DNA of 64,000 bases from Saccharothrix syringae. GTDB lineage: Bacteria; Actinomycetota; Actinomycetes; Mycobacteriales; Pseudonocardiaceae. The position numbers were made by a program, and so were the translations under genes. This document shows positions 1-10,198 of the stretch, one piece after another; the first letter of the stretch is position 1, and each line of letters starts with the position of its first letter. A model generated the notes under the pieces. That model was not told the origin of the DNA. It did no database searches and was given only the letters and a program-made list of their open reading frames with translations. The stretch spans positions 1,116,001-1,180,000 of the forward strand of contig NZ_CP034550.1 of NCBI RefSeq assembly GCF_009498035.1, given 5' to 3'.

Positions 1-1646
1 ACCCGCATCTGCAGGGGTTTCAGCCCGATCTCTACCGCTGCTTCATGGAGCAGACTTGGCGGCTCGGCTCCGAGCGCGGCGTAGTCGGCCTCATTCATCT
101 CGACACGCATTTCACCGACGATAAGGCAGGGCTGCTCCGTGCCGAAGCCTACCGGCGGCTGCGTCGGCACTGGGAATTTAGCAACGAGCTTCAGCTTTTT
201 GAAATCGGAAACCAGAGACATTACAGCGTAAATATCTACGCCCAGCACCGTCCCGCGGTCTCGTTCCGTCACGCCGTGTCCCTCTACCACCCGGACACGG
301 TGAGCCGGTCGCTGATCCACGACGGATCCGGGCCGGAGCCGGGGCTCAAAGACGCCGAGGGGAACTGGGACCAGCGGCCGCACCGCAGGCGGATCACCCA
401 GGTCACCGAAGATGTACTGGCGACCTGGCACGCCGTCTTGGAGGACTCGGCAACGCCGGTCTCGCAAACTCGCATGGTTTATGCGGTCAACCGGTCCGCA
501 GCCTCGGTACTGAACAAGCTGTCCGGCTTGCCGCGAATCAGCAGCCTTGGGCTTCAGTTCTCCCGCGGATGGGATGAGAGCATCGATAGAAAGAAGGGCT
601 ACTTCGAGGCCCGCTGGGGTGCACCCAGCACCTGGAACGAAGTAATTCTGCAGGGCCCGCACCTATATGTTGCCACCCCACTAAACAAAATCCCGAACAA
701 GACCATGCTGAGCAACGTGGACTGGTCGGCCAGCGACTTCGAGACTCTTGCGCCGGACGCTGTTCCGGTCACGGCCTACAAACCCATCGGCGACCGCTAT
801 CGCTACGACTGCGCCTACACCGACTGGGGCGATAAGGAAAATCCCGAGCCCGCACGAGACCACTACCGTATCGCCTGGCGGAACATGGGTGTCAACACCA
901 ACGAGCGGACCCTCATCTCAGCACTCATTCCTCCGGGCCCAGCCCACGTCCACGGTGTCTCCTCGGCGGGGGCACCCGAGGGAGAGCTCAGCAACCTTAT
1001 TGCTGCGAACGGCTATCTCAGCTCGCTCGTCAGCGACTTCGCGGTCCGCGTGGTACCCAAGTCGACCATCAGTATGGGCACACTCAATCGACTGCCATGG
1101 ATAAGCGGCCGCCTTCAGGCTGAGCTGATCTTGCGTACCCTTCGCCTCAATGCCGTCACCGACGTCTACGCTGACCTCTGGGCAAAATGCTGGTTGTCCG
1201 AATTTACCGGTGACTCTTGGACCGGCGGCCTCTTCCACTCCCGCCGCCCCGAATTGGGCGCTGTTGGCCCTACCTGGACCTCCGATACCCCGCTGCGGGT
1301 CGCCGCCGACCGCCGTCAGGCTCTTGTCGAGATCGACGCACTGGTTGCTCTGATGCTCGGCCTCACCCCCGACGAGCTGTGCTCGATCTACCGTACCCAA
1401 TTCGCAGTCCTGTACGGCTACGACCGCAACGTCTACTTCTACGACGCCAACGGACGGCTCGTCCCCAACTCCGTGCTCACCGCATGGCGCAAGAAGGGCG
1501 ACCGGACTACCCAAGATGAGCGCACCGCCACCAACCAGGCTGGCAACACCTACACCTACGAGCTGCCGTTCGTGACGCTGGACCGGGAAGCGGACATGCG
1601 TCAGGCGTACGCACACTTCCAGCGTCTGCTTGAGGAGCGCTCGTGA
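1..1646 (+). CDS. C-terminal part of an Eco57I-type adenine-specific DNA methyltransferase (5' end outside window)
   Basis: The reading frame is open to the window edge, so the first in-window ATG (45) is internal and the N-terminal catalytic half is missing. The visible 530-odd residues match the C-terminal pattern I know from Eco57I/PglX/DrmMI-like N6-adenine methyltransferases: an opening Leu-Tyr-Arg-Cys-Phe block, a GVVGLIH segment, and RNMGVNTNERTLISALIPPG near residue 280 counted from position 45. The SAM-binding and NPPY motifs would lie upstream and cannot be checked. The stop overlaps the next start (GTGA), so it is co-translated with the large helicase. Probable role: host DNA modification, or part of the recognition apparatus, in a defence system. 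The family is well supported; whether it modifies DNA on its own is unknown. Confidence 0.75.
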   Translation, partial: PHLQGFQPDLYRCFMEQTWRLGSERGVVGLIHLDTHFTDDKAGLLRAEAYRRLRRHWEFSNELQLFEIGNQRHYSVNIYAQHRPAVSFRHAVSLYHPDTVSRSLIHDGSGPEPGLKDAEGNWDQRPHRRRITQVTEDVLATWHAVLEDSATPVSQTRMVYAVNRSAASVLNKLSGLPRISSLGLQFSRGWDESIDRKKGYFEARWGAPSTWNEVILQGPHLYVATPLNKIPNKTMLSNVDWSASDFETLAPDAVPVTAYKPIGDRYRYDCAYTDWGDKENPEPARDHYRIAWRNMGVNTNERTLISALIPPGPAHVHGVSSAGAPEGELSNLIAANGYLSSLVSDFAVRVVPKSTISMGTLNRLPWISGRLQAELILRTLRLNAVTDVYADLWAKCWLSEFTGDSWTGGLFHSRRPELGAVGPTWTSDTPLRVAADRRQALVEIDALVALMLGLTPDELCSIYRTQFAVLYGYDRNVYFYDANGRLVPNSVLTAWRKKGDRTTQDERTATNQAGNTYTYELPFVTLDREADMRQAYAHFQRLLEERS

Positions 1647-4600
1647 GCAAGCTACTGCCCACACTCCAGGCGGCTCGGATCCGGACCAGCCTCGTCGACT
1701 ACCTTACGACGACCTTCGGGCTCACTGACGGAGACGCCCGCGACGGATTGGACTGGTTCCTGTCTGATCCGGATATCGGCATGTTCAAGGGGCCGTATGT
1801 GCGGCTGCGGTTGCCGTTCCGTCCAGCTGACGCCGGATGGCGGGCCACTCTTGACTGGTACGAAGGCTTCCCGCCGTACGGGCACCAAGCGGCGGCGTTC
1901 GCCCGGCTGGCGTCCGCCGCGGACGGGAAACCGCGTCGTCCGCTGCCAACACTGGTCACCACCGGCACCGGTTCGGGCAAGACCGAGGCATTCCTCTACC
2001 CGATCCTTGACCACGCGCTGCGCGCTCGCCGCGAGGGCGTGACGGGGATTAAGGCGCTCATCCTCTACCCGATGAACGCGCTCGCGAACGACCAGGCGGC
2101 GCGGTTGACGAAGCTGCTTACCACGCAGGGCGACCTCGCAGGGGTCACGGCCGCGCTCTACACCGGGCAGACCGGACCGACCCGCACCACGGTCACCCCG
2201 GACGGGCTGATTACCGACCGGGAGATCATCCGGGACACCGCACCGGACATCCTGCTGACCAACTACAAGATGCTCGACCAGCTGCTGCTGCGCGCCGAGG
2301 ACCAGGACCTGTGGCGGCAGTCGGCGACCAGTCTGCGCTACCTGGTGCTCGACGAGTTCCACACTTATGACGGCGCGCAGGGCACTGATGTGGCGATGCT
2401 GCTGCGCAGGCTTGGACTGGCGCTGAAGAGTTACTGGCAGGAGGACGACCCTCACATTGACGATGGGGCTCGCGCTCGGCCGCTCGGCCTGGTAACCCCG
2501 GTCGCCACCTCTGCGACGCTGGGCGACAAGGGCGACCCCACGGTAATGCTCGACTTCGCCCGCGCCGTCTTCGGGGAGCAGTTCGACGCAGACGCGATCG
2601 TGACCGAGACCCGGTTGAGTCTTGATGAATGGGCTGCAGGCGCGGCGGAGACCGTGTCCGCTGCCGGTCTCACGCCGGTGGAGATCGACGACCTCGATAT
2701 CGTCGGAGCGGTCAACGCGGTGTCGGCACTCGGCCACGACCCGACTGGCGTACTGATCGCCAGCACGGTCCTCGGAGTCCTGTACGGGGTCGAATCAGAC
2801 CGGTTCACCGACGAGTCTCCGGACTTCTTACTGGCAGCATGCCGTGCGCACCCGCTCGTGCAGGAGCTGGCGGGCCAGGCGGCACACGCGGTCGGTCTCG
2901 ACGCCCTGGCCGCCCGCGTGTTCGGGAGGGGTGACGGGGACGTCGCCCCTGTGGAGAACCTGCTGTCCTTCGTTCTGGCGGCACTCGCTCACGTGCGCGC
3001 GGTCGCGGGCCAGCCCGCGTTGTCGGTAGACGTCCACCTTTGGGTGCGTGAGTTGACGCGCATCGACCGGATCGCAGCGGCCTCGGCGCGGTTCCGGTGG
3101 GGGGACGACGGCCCGCCGGTCGCCGATGTCTACGCGGAAGAGGCCCGGCTGTCTTTCCCGGCGATCTTCTGCCGGCACTGCGGCCGCTCGGGTTGGGGCA
3201 TCGGTCTGGCACCGGTGGGCACGAGTCTGGCCGTGAATGACGACGATATCCGTCGTGACCACGCGGCAAGGGAAGGTCGTTTCCGGCCGTTGCTGTACGC
3301 CCCTGTCGAGGCGGCCGCCGACTTCGACGAGGGCCAGCGGGCAGATGGCTTGATGTGGTTCTCGGTGCGTCACCGGGAACTGCTCACCAGTGTGACCGAG
3401 GACAACCCCGCCTTGCGTGACGGCTGGATCCTGCCGGTGCTCACCAACGTCGGCGCTGACGCCGATGAGCAGAGTCGCAAAGACACCTGCCCGTCCTGCG
3501 GGCAGGAGGACGGCATCCGGTTCCTCGGCAGTGCGATCGCCACGCTGCTGTCGGTGTCCCTGTCCACGCTGTTCGGCTCGCCCACCCTCGACGCGAGGGA
3601 GAAGAAGGCGCTGGTCTTCACCGACTCGGTGCAGGACGCCGCGCACCGAGCCGGATTCATCCAGGCCCGCTCGCACACCCTGACCCTGCGGTCGGTGTTC
3701 CGCGATGCGGTGGCCGAGGGTGCGCTCACCCTCGACGAGCTGGTCGACGAGGTGATCCGGCAGGCGGGTGACGACCTGTTCGCGCGCTACCGCATCCTCG
3801 CCCCCGAGTGCGCCGACCGGGAGTCCTTCGTCGAGTTCTGGCAGGCGAAGTCGCTGCGCTCGGTGGGCTCGCCGGTACGCTCCCGCGTTCGCAAGCGGCT
3901 CGCGCTGGACGCCGCGCTGGAGTTCGGCCTCAACTCCCGCATCGGCCGCACCTTGGAGCTGACCGGTTCGGTGGCCGTCCATGTGGCGGCGGGGCAGCCC
4001 TCGCGGATGGCTGGCGTCGCCCGCGCTGCCATGCAGGGCACGACATGGCAGAACCAACTCGACGCGGACGACCGCAGCGACACGACGCTGGTGCAATGGG
4101 TTCGCGGCGTGTTGGACCGGATGCGCGCACAAGGCGCGATCGACCACCCGTGGTTCGACCGGTACCGCGCCGAGGATGGGCGAGACTGGTCGATCTGGGG
4201 CGGGCGACCCCGCGGCGAGGGTATGCCCGCATTCCCGCGCGACCGGCCCGCTCCCGCCTACCCGAAGGTCGGTGGACCGAGCGGGTCCACCCGAGGCTTG
4301 GACGCTGTCACCTCGGCCCAGTCCTGGTACGCCCGCTGGACCGCTCGTGTCCTCGACGTCTCCCCGCTCGACGGCGGACGGCTGGCGCGGCTGCTATTCG
4401 ACCGGTTGGCCCGTGACGGTGTGCTTATGACCACCACCAGCGACTCCGGCGCCACCGTGTACGCCATCCCCGCCTCCGGCGTCGTTGTCGCTCCCACCGA
4501 GGCGGCGGCCGCTCCGTCCGCCAGCCAACGTCTGCTGGTCTGTGACACTTGCCGGGCCACGACCCCTGGATCGCCTATCACGATCGAGCAGCTGACCGGA

Positions 4601-7600
4601 GCACCGTGCCTTCACGTGCGGTGCCGCGGCAGGCTTGTGCCCGAGCCGTTGCCGGACAACTTCTACCGCCGCCTGTACGCCTCCCCGGACATGCGTCGGG
4701 TCGTGGCCCGTGAACACACCAGCCTGCTGGACGACAAGACGCGCCTGGCGTACGAGGACGGCTTCCGCACCGCCAGCGGCAACCCGCAGGCACCCAATGT
4801 GCTGGTCGCCACGCCCACGCTCGAGATGGGTATCGACATCGGCGATCTCTCGGCGGTGTTCCTGGCTTCCCTGCCGCGCACCGTCGCCTCCTACCTACAG
4901 CGCGTCGGTCGGGCCGGGCGGCTCACCGGCAATGCCCTCGACATCGCCTTCGTCACCGGCCGCGGCGAGCAGCTGCCCAAGCTTGGCGACCCGCTGTCGG
5001 TCGTGGACGGTGAGGTGCGACCGCCAGCGACATACCTGGCCGCCGAGGAGATCCTGCGGCGGCAGTACACCGCATACCTGGTCGACGCCTTCGCTCGCGA
5101 TCCCCGACGCCGTCACCCGCACAAGGCTTCCGGAGCGATTGGGTCCTGCAAGCCGGGCACGTTCCTCGGCGATCTAGTCCTTCATGCCGAGCAAGGCGCC
5201 GATGAGGACCTGCCCCGGTTCGTCGCCACCTTCGACGACCTGCCCGAGGACGTGGTGACCGGGCTGCGCGAGTGGCTGCGCCCTGCCTCCGGGCTGCGCA
5301 CCAGTGGCTTCGCCGCTCACATCCACGCCGCCAGCCAGCGGTGGCAGGACACGGTGCAGACGCTGAAGCAACGGCAGATCGCCATCGCGGCGCTGCTGCC
5401 CGACCTGGAGGCACGGGTGGCGTCGCCTGCCGTGACCGACGACGACCGGCAGGCGCTGCGTTCGGCCAAGGCCACCGGCAAGCTGACCGCCGGCCAGCTC
5501 GCGCACCTGCGCGGTTCGTACTGGATCAGCGTGCTGGAGGAGTACGGGCTCCTGCCCAACTACACCTTGCTCGACGATTCAGTCACCCTCGACGTGGGTC
5601 TGTCCTGGGTCGACCCGGACACCGGGGGTCACAAGTACGACGCCGCGCAGTTCCAGCGCGGATCGGCGCACGCCCTGCGCGAGTTCGCGCCCGGTGCCAC
5701 GTTCTACGCTCGCGGCTGGGAGATCACGATCGATGCGGTCGACCTCGGGTTGGACGGTGCCTCGATCCGCACCTGGGCGTTCTGCCCCGCCTGCGGCTAC
5801 GCCGCCGATGTCGCCGAATCCGGCCGAGAGCTGCCCGTGCCGCCCTGCCACCGATGCGGCAGCCGAGGCATCCAGGACACCGGCCAGCGCCTCGACGTGG
5901 TCGAGTTGACCCGAGTGTCGGCCGAGGTCCGCCGGGATGAGGTGGCGATCTCCGACCGTCGCGATGAGCGTGGTCACGCCGCCTTCCAGATCGTCACCAC
6001 CGCCGACATCGATCCCGCCAACGCGGTACGCCGTTGGTTCGTCGAGGACACCGGCCTCGGTTGCACTTATCTGCGCACGGTTGACCTGCGGTGGATCAAC
6101 CTGGGAACGCCTGGCCACGGCGCAACTCGCACCATCGGCGGTGACGAGCGACAGGGCATGCTGTTCCGGGTCTGCTCCGGCTGCGGGAAGAAGGACACCG
6201 AATCCGGTCGTAATCGGCCGCACGAACACCGCCCATGGTGTCCGCACCGGACATCGGCCACCGAAGTGACGAGCACGATTGCCTTGTCACGAACGTTGCG
6301 CACCCAAGGATTGCTGATCCGACTGCCTCGCGCGATCACCGTCGGTGACGACTTCGCTGCGCCCAGCCTGGCTGCTGCTCTCCTGCTCGGCCTGCGTGAA
6401 CAGATGGGCGGACAGCCGGACCACATCCGGGTCGAACACGTCGTGGACCCGACGTTGTCCGACGGCACTGACAACCATGAGGCGATCCTGCTGCACGACG
6501 CGGTTGCCGGAGGCACCGGCTACCTCGCTGAGAACGCCGACCCCGCCCGCCTGCGCGAATTGCTCGTGCTGGCGTGGAACAGGGTCCGCGATTGTGAGTG
6601 TCGACACGAGGAACGACTCGCCTGCCACCGATGCCTGCTGCCGTTCGCCGCACCTAGTGCGATCCGGCGTGTCTCCCGCGCGTCGGCCGACCGGCACCTG
6701 CGCACTTTGCTTTCGTTGACTCCCGACGCTTCGACTGCCGAAGGGACGACTTGGACCGTGACTGAGGTGGCGCCTCACGAGGAGCCGGAGTCGCACCTGG
6801 AACGTGCGTTCCACCGGCTGCTCGTTGGCCGGCTGCGCCGCAATGGTGCCGCTGTCACCGAGACCCCGGGGCCAGCCGGCAACATCGTTCGCTTCACGCT
6901 GCCCGGCGCGCACCGACAGTGGACGCTCACCCCGCAGGTGAACGTCGCTGATTCAAGACCGGACTTCCTGCTGCAGACCACCGACATGAACGTGCCCGAC
7001 GTGGCGATCTTCACCGACGGACGGGCCTACCACGCCAGCGCTGCGTGCAACCGTCTCGCCGACGACGCGGCCAAGCGGGCGAACCTGCGCGACGCCGGCC
7101 TGCTCGTCCTCGCCATCACCATTCATGACCTCGCCGCTGAGGATGGCGTCCGCCACCCTGCGTGGTACAACCCCGACCTCGCCGGAAGCCTGATGAACGT
7201 GCCGCAACTTCAGGCGCCGCCGGAGGCGTACCGGGCACTCGGCCGCGGACCGGTGGACTGGCTCGTCGATTGGATCACCGCCCCCAACCCGGACGCGGTC
7301 CGTGCCGTCGCTCGGGCCGTACCGATGTTCCTGTCCGCAGGAGCACAGGGGGTACAGATCCCCGAAACCGTCGGTCTGGAGGAGGTGGCGCGGGCTGTCC
7401 TGCTCGACGAGCACCTGCCGAGTGGAGATCGCAAGGTTTACCTCTACCGTGCAGGTGCCCTCGCCGCTGTCATCGAGATGCTGCCCACGATGGTGGTGCG
7501 CGCGGCCCTTGTGCTCGACGACCGCGACGAGGTTCTTAACGACACCCACACAGCCGCGTGGCGAGGCTGGCTTCGGCTATCCAACGCCCTCGCGGCGCGG

Positions 7601-7966
7601 GACTGGCCCACCGTGGTGACCACGACGAGTCTCGCCGCCCCGGCGAGCACCGCCGAAGACGAAACCGACCAGCACGACAGCCGACCGGCAGGTGCTTGGG
7701 CCGACGCGTACGACGCTACGCGAGCTGGAGCGGAACGTACGCTTGTCGCGGCCCTCGCCGCTCATGCGATTCCCCCGCCCAAGATCGGAGCCGAGGGCCC
7801 CGACGGCATTCCACTCGACGTGTCCTGGCCCCAGTTGCGGGTCGTTGTCGGCTTCCCGGACATGGCGCCGCAGGACCGTGCCGACCTGATCGAAGCGGGC
7901 TGGCTGGTCGTGGACCCCTTGCCAGAGCTCGTCGTCGCCGCCGTCGCGGGCGCTATCTCACACTGA
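1643..7966 (+). CDS. Giant DEAD/DEAH helicase with DUF1998 and nuclease-like tail (DruE / DrmA-DrmB-like)
   Basis: Predicted 2107-aa superfamily 2 helicase, with a GTG start overlapping the upstream stop by 4 nt. Motif I (TTGTGSGKTEAF) is near residue 106, motif II is DEFH near 236, motif III ATSATLG near 290, an ATPTLEMGID block near 1056 and motif VI QRVGRAGR near 1086. Cys pairs (CRHCG, CPSCG, CPACG, CHRCG) suggest zinc knuckles. A DUF1998-like segment with GGTGYLAE and a closing CHRCLLPF lies near 1620-1670. The tail near 1770-1815 (SRPDFLL, then FTDGRAYHA) resembles a PD-(D/E)xK/Vsr-type nuclease, which is inference. Size and layout fit DruE of Druantia; DISARM DrmA and DrmB fused would look similar. 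It may translocate on or unwind phage DNA. Confidence 0.82.
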   Translation: MSKLLPTLQAARIRTSLVDYLTTTFGLTDGDARDGLDWFLSDPDIGMFKGPYVRLRLPFRPADAGWRATLDWYEGFPPYGHQAAAFARLASAADGKPRRPLPTLVTTGTGSGKTEAFLYPILDHALRARREGVTGIKALILYPMNALANDQAARLTKLLTTQGDLAGVTAALYTGQTGPTRTTVTPDGLITDREIIRDTAPDILLTNYKMLDQLLLRAEDQDLWRQSATSLRYLVLDEFHTYDGAQGTDVAMLLRRLGLALKSYWQEDDPHIDDGARARPLGLVTPVATSATLGDKGDPTVMLDFARAVFGEQFDADAIVTETRLSLDEWAAGAAETVSAAGLTPVEIDDLDIVGAVNAVSALGHDPTGVLIASTVLGVLYGVESDRFTDESPDFLLAACRAHPLVQELAGQAAHAVGLDALAARVFGRGDGDVAPVENLLSFVLAALAHVRAVAGQPALSVDVHLWVRELTRIDRIAAASARFRWGDDGPPVADVYAEEARLSFPAIFCRHCGRSGWGIGLAPVGTSLAVNDDDIRRDHAAREGRFRPLLYAPVEAAADFDEGQRADGLMWFSVRHRELLTSVTEDNPALRDGWILPVLTNVGADADEQSRKDTCPSCGQEDGIRFLGSAIATLLSVSLSTLFGSPTLDAREKKALVFTDSVQDAAHRAGFIQARSHTLTLRSVFRDAVAEGALTLDELVDEVIRQAGDDLFARYRILAPECADRESFVEFWQAKSLRSVGSPVRSRVRKRLALDAALEFGLNSRIGRTLELTGSVAVHVAAGQPSRMAGVARAAMQGTTWQNQLDADDRSDTTLVQWVRGVLDRMRAQGAIDHPWFDRYRAEDGRDWSIWGGRPRGEGMPAFPRDRPAPAYPKVGGPSGSTRGLDAVTSAQSWYARWTARVLDVSPLDGGRLARLLFDRLARDGVLMTTTSDSGATVYAIPASGVVVAPTEAAAAPSASQRLLVCDTCRATTPGSPITIEQLTGAPCLHVRCRGRLVPEPLPDNFYRRLYASPDMRRVVAREHTSLLDDKTRLAYEDGFRTASGNPQAPNVLVATPTLEMGIDIGDLSAVFLASLPRTVASYLQRVGRAGRLTGNALDIAFVTGRGEQLPKLGDPLSVVDGEVRPPATYLAAEEILRRQYTAYLVDAFARDPRRRHPHKASGAIGSCKPGTFLGDLVLHAEQGADEDLPRFVATFDDLPEDVVTGLREWLRPASGLRTSGFAAHIHAASQRWQDTVQTLKQRQIAIAALLPDLEARVASPAVTDDDRQALRSAKATGKLTAGQLAHLRGSYWISVLEEYGLLPNYTLLDDSVTLDVGLSWVDPDTGGHKYDAAQFQRGSAHALREFAPGATFYARGWEITIDAVDLGLDGASIRTWAFCPACGYAADVAESGRELPVPPCHRCGSRGIQDTGQRLDVVELTRVSAEVRRDEVAISDRRDERGHAAFQIVTTADIDPANAVRRWFVEDTGLGCTYLRTVDLRWINLGTPGHGATRTIGGDERQGMLFRVCSGCGKKDTESGRNRPHEHRPWCPHRTSATEVTSTIALSRTLRTQGLLIRLPRAITVGDDFAAPSLAAALLLGLREQMGGQPDHIRVEHVVDPTLSDGTDNHEAILLHDAVAGGTGYLAENADPARLRELLVLAWNRVRDCECRHEERLACHRCLLPFAAPSAIRRVSRASADRHLRTLLSLTPDASTAEGTTWTVTEVAPHEEPESHLERAFHRLLVGRLRRNGAAVTETPGPAGNIVRFTLPGAHRQWTLTPQVNVADSRPDFLLQTTDMNVPDVAIFTDGRAYHASAACNRLADDAAKRANLRDAGLLVLAITIHDLAAEDGVRHPAWYNPDLAGSLMNVPQLQAPPEAYRALGRGPVDWLVDWITAPNPDAVRAVARAVPMFLSAGAQGVQIPETVGLEEVARAVLLDEHLPSGDRKVYLYRAGALAAVIEMLPTMVVRAALVLDDRDEVLNDTHTAAWRGWLRLSNALAARDWPTVVTTTSLAAPASTAEDETDQHDSRPAGAWADAYDATRAGAERTLVAALAAHAIPPPKIGAEGPDGIPLDVSWPQLRVVVGFPDMAPQDRADLIEAGWLVVDPLPELVVAAVAGAISH

Positions 7967-7980
7967 TCCGGGGAGTAGCA

Positions 7981-10110
7981 ATGCCGACCATCATCATGGG
8001 CAAGCTCGCGAGCAAGATCGATGGCTCGATCCGTGCCAAGGCCATGACGTTCCTGCAAAAGCTCGGTGCCGACGACACCACCCCCGGCTTGCACGTCGAA
8101 CCCATCCAGAACGCCTCCGACTCCAGGGTCCGGACCGGCCGGGTCGACGGCTCCTGGCGGGCTGTCATGTTCCGCCTCGACAGCGGCGGCGAGCGCCACT
8201 ACGTCATCCACGGCATCTGGCCGCACGACGACGCGAACACCGTGGCGCAGCGCGTGCGGCTGAGCGTCAACCCGATCAACGGCTTGCCGCAGGTCGAGGA
8301 AATCGCGGCGCCGGTCGTGCCGGTCACACCCGACACGACTCCGCCGGTGAACCAGCCGCTGTTCGCCCGCATAGGTCACGACCGCGGCGCCCTGGTCAAC
8401 ACCCTCGGCCTGCCCCAGGACGTTGTTGACCAGGCCTTCGCCGCCGCCGACGAGGACACTGTGCTGGATCTCGCTCAGCGCTATGACGGGTGGATCGGCA
8501 CCATCCTGGTCGACCTCGCCGCCGGCGACACGGTGGAGGCAATCGTCGCGCGTATGCAGCTGGAGAAGGCGCCTCCGTCAGGCGACACCGACACCGACGT
8601 CCTCAACTCGTTCAAACGGCCTGCCGCAGCACTCCAGTACGCCTTCATCGGTGACCAAGAGGAGTTGCGCCGTGTCATTGAGCAGGGTGACTTCGGCGCA
8701 TGGCGGATCTTCCTGCACCCCGAGCAGCGTCGTTACGTCGAACGCAGTTACAGCGGCCCGTTCCGGCTGTCCGGAGGCGCAGGCACGGGTAAGACGGTGG
8801 TGCTCATCCACCGGGCCCGTGCGCTGGCCCAGCGCGACCCACAGGCCCGGATCGTACTGACCACATTCACCACAAACCTTGCCGAAGCACTGGGTGACGG
8901 CCTCGCACAGCTCGACCCACGCGTCCCTCAGACCAAGGCACTCGGTCAGCCCGGCGTGCACGTCACCGGGGTGGACGCTCTCGCCTCCGCTGTGCTGCGC
9001 AATGCCGGTAGCGGCCTGGCCGCCGCCATGCGCGAGGTCCTCGGCGAGGAACGTTCCGCGCCGATCGCCCGCACGCCAAGTACTCAGTGGCGGGAGGTCA
9101 TCGAGTCGACTGACACATCGCTGCCGCACGAGCTGGCGAACGAGATGTTCCTGTCCACCGAGTACGCCCACATCGTGCTGCCCAATAAAGTCCATGACGA
9201 GGCCGGTTACCTCCGAGTGCGCCGCCCCGGACGAGGTGTGGCCCTCGACCGTGCCAAGCGTTCGGCTGTATGGGCGCTGATCGCGGCGTACCGGGCACAG
9301 AGCCGCATCGACGGCAAACTCGACTTCACCGAGGCCGCCGCTGTCGCCGCCGCACACCTCGCCGGTCAGGCGAACAAGCAAGCCGACCACGTCCTCGTTG
9401 ACGAAGGTCAGGACCTTTCACCCAGCCACTGGCAGCTACTGCGCTCCCTCGTCGGACAGCACTCTGACGACCTCTTCATCGCCGAAGACACACATCAGCG
9501 CATCTACGGCACTCGTGTAGTCCTCGGCCGGTATGGCGTGGCCATCGTCGGTCGCTCACAACGACTTACCCTCAACTACCGGACCACCGCACAAAACCTG
9601 CAATATGCGATGAGCATCATCGATAGCGGGCAGTACGTCGATCTCGAAGATCAGCCCGAGGCCACCGGCTACCGTTCCGCTCGTACCGGCCCGAACCCGA
9701 TCGTCGAATCTGTTGACTCCCTCAGCGAGGAGTTGAAAGCCGTCGTCAACCACGTCCGGGCCTGGCTGGAATCCGGGGACGCTCCCGACACCGTGGGGGT
9801 TCTCGTTCAGGACCGCTTCCATCGCGACCGGATGGTGACGGCGCTGACTGAACACGGTATCGACGCTCGCGCGGTCGATCGTGAACGGCCGCCCTCAGGT
9901 CGGGTGCCGGTCATGACCATGCATCGAGCCAAAGGCACCGAGTTCTCCAAGGTCGTGCTGGCAGCAGGCCGCCCATCGCCCGCTGAACTGGCACGTTTGG
10001 AAGCGCTGGAGCCCTCCGAGCGGGCCGATGCCGAGTTGCGAGCCCGATCGCTGCGCTACGTGGCAGCCACCCGTGCCCGAGATGAACTTGTGGTCGTGAG
10101 CCGCCTGTGA
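7981..10110 (+). CDS. UvrD/REP-type helicase with N-terminal RelE/ParE-like domain
   Basis: A 709-aa protein starting at ATG 7981 behind GGGGAG, 14 nt after the giant helicase. Residues 1 to about 100 have the RelE/ParE toxin-fold pattern: a basic helical start, then GRVDGSWRAVMFRL, then a Tyr-Val-Ile-His strand ending in HDDANT. The rest is a superfamily 1A helicase: Walker A SGGAGTGKT near residue 265, Walker B VDEGQD, LNYRTT, and VMTMHRAKGTEF near 643. I see no separate nuclease domain. The RelE-like part may bind nucleic acid or be a toxin domain; its catalytic residues were not verified. It is the third gene of the methylase-helicase operon and shares its orientation and spacing, so it probably acts with it. 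Confidence 0.82.
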   Translation: MPTIIMGKLASKIDGSIRAKAMTFLQKLGADDTTPGLHVEPIQNASDSRVRTGRVDGSWRAVMFRLDSGGERHYVIHGIWPHDDANTVAQRVRLSVNPINGLPQVEEIAAPVVPVTPDTTPPVNQPLFARIGHDRGALVNTLGLPQDVVDQAFAAADEDTVLDLAQRYDGWIGTILVDLAAGDTVEAIVARMQLEKAPPSGDTDTDVLNSFKRPAAALQYAFIGDQEELRRVIEQGDFGAWRIFLHPEQRRYVERSYSGPFRLSGGAGTGKTVVLIHRARALAQRDPQARIVLTTFTTNLAEALGDGLAQLDPRVPQTKALGQPGVHVTGVDALASAVLRNAGSGLAAAMREVLGEERSAPIARTPSTQWREVIESTDTSLPHELANEMFLSTEYAHIVLPNKVHDEAGYLRVRRPGRGVALDRAKRSAVWALIAAYRAQSRIDGKLDFTEAAAVAAAHLAGQANKQADHVLVDEGQDLSPSHWQLLRSLVGQHSDDLFIAEDTHQRIYGTRVVLGRYGVAIVGRSQRLTLNYRTTAQNLQYAMSIIDSGQYVDLEDQPEATGYRSARTGPNPIVESVDSLSEELKAVVNHVRAWLESGDAPDTVGVLVQDRFHRDRMVTALTEHGIDARAVDRERPPSGRVPVMTMHRAKGTEFSKVVLAAGRPSPAELARLEALEPSERADAELRARSLRYVAATRARDELVVVSRL

Positions 10111-10198
10111 CGCCATCGCCAGTTGAATCGGTGTCGCGGATACAGTTTCTGCGCGGCACGCAGGGCCGAGTGCTCGGTGGTTGAGCTCGGCACTGTTG

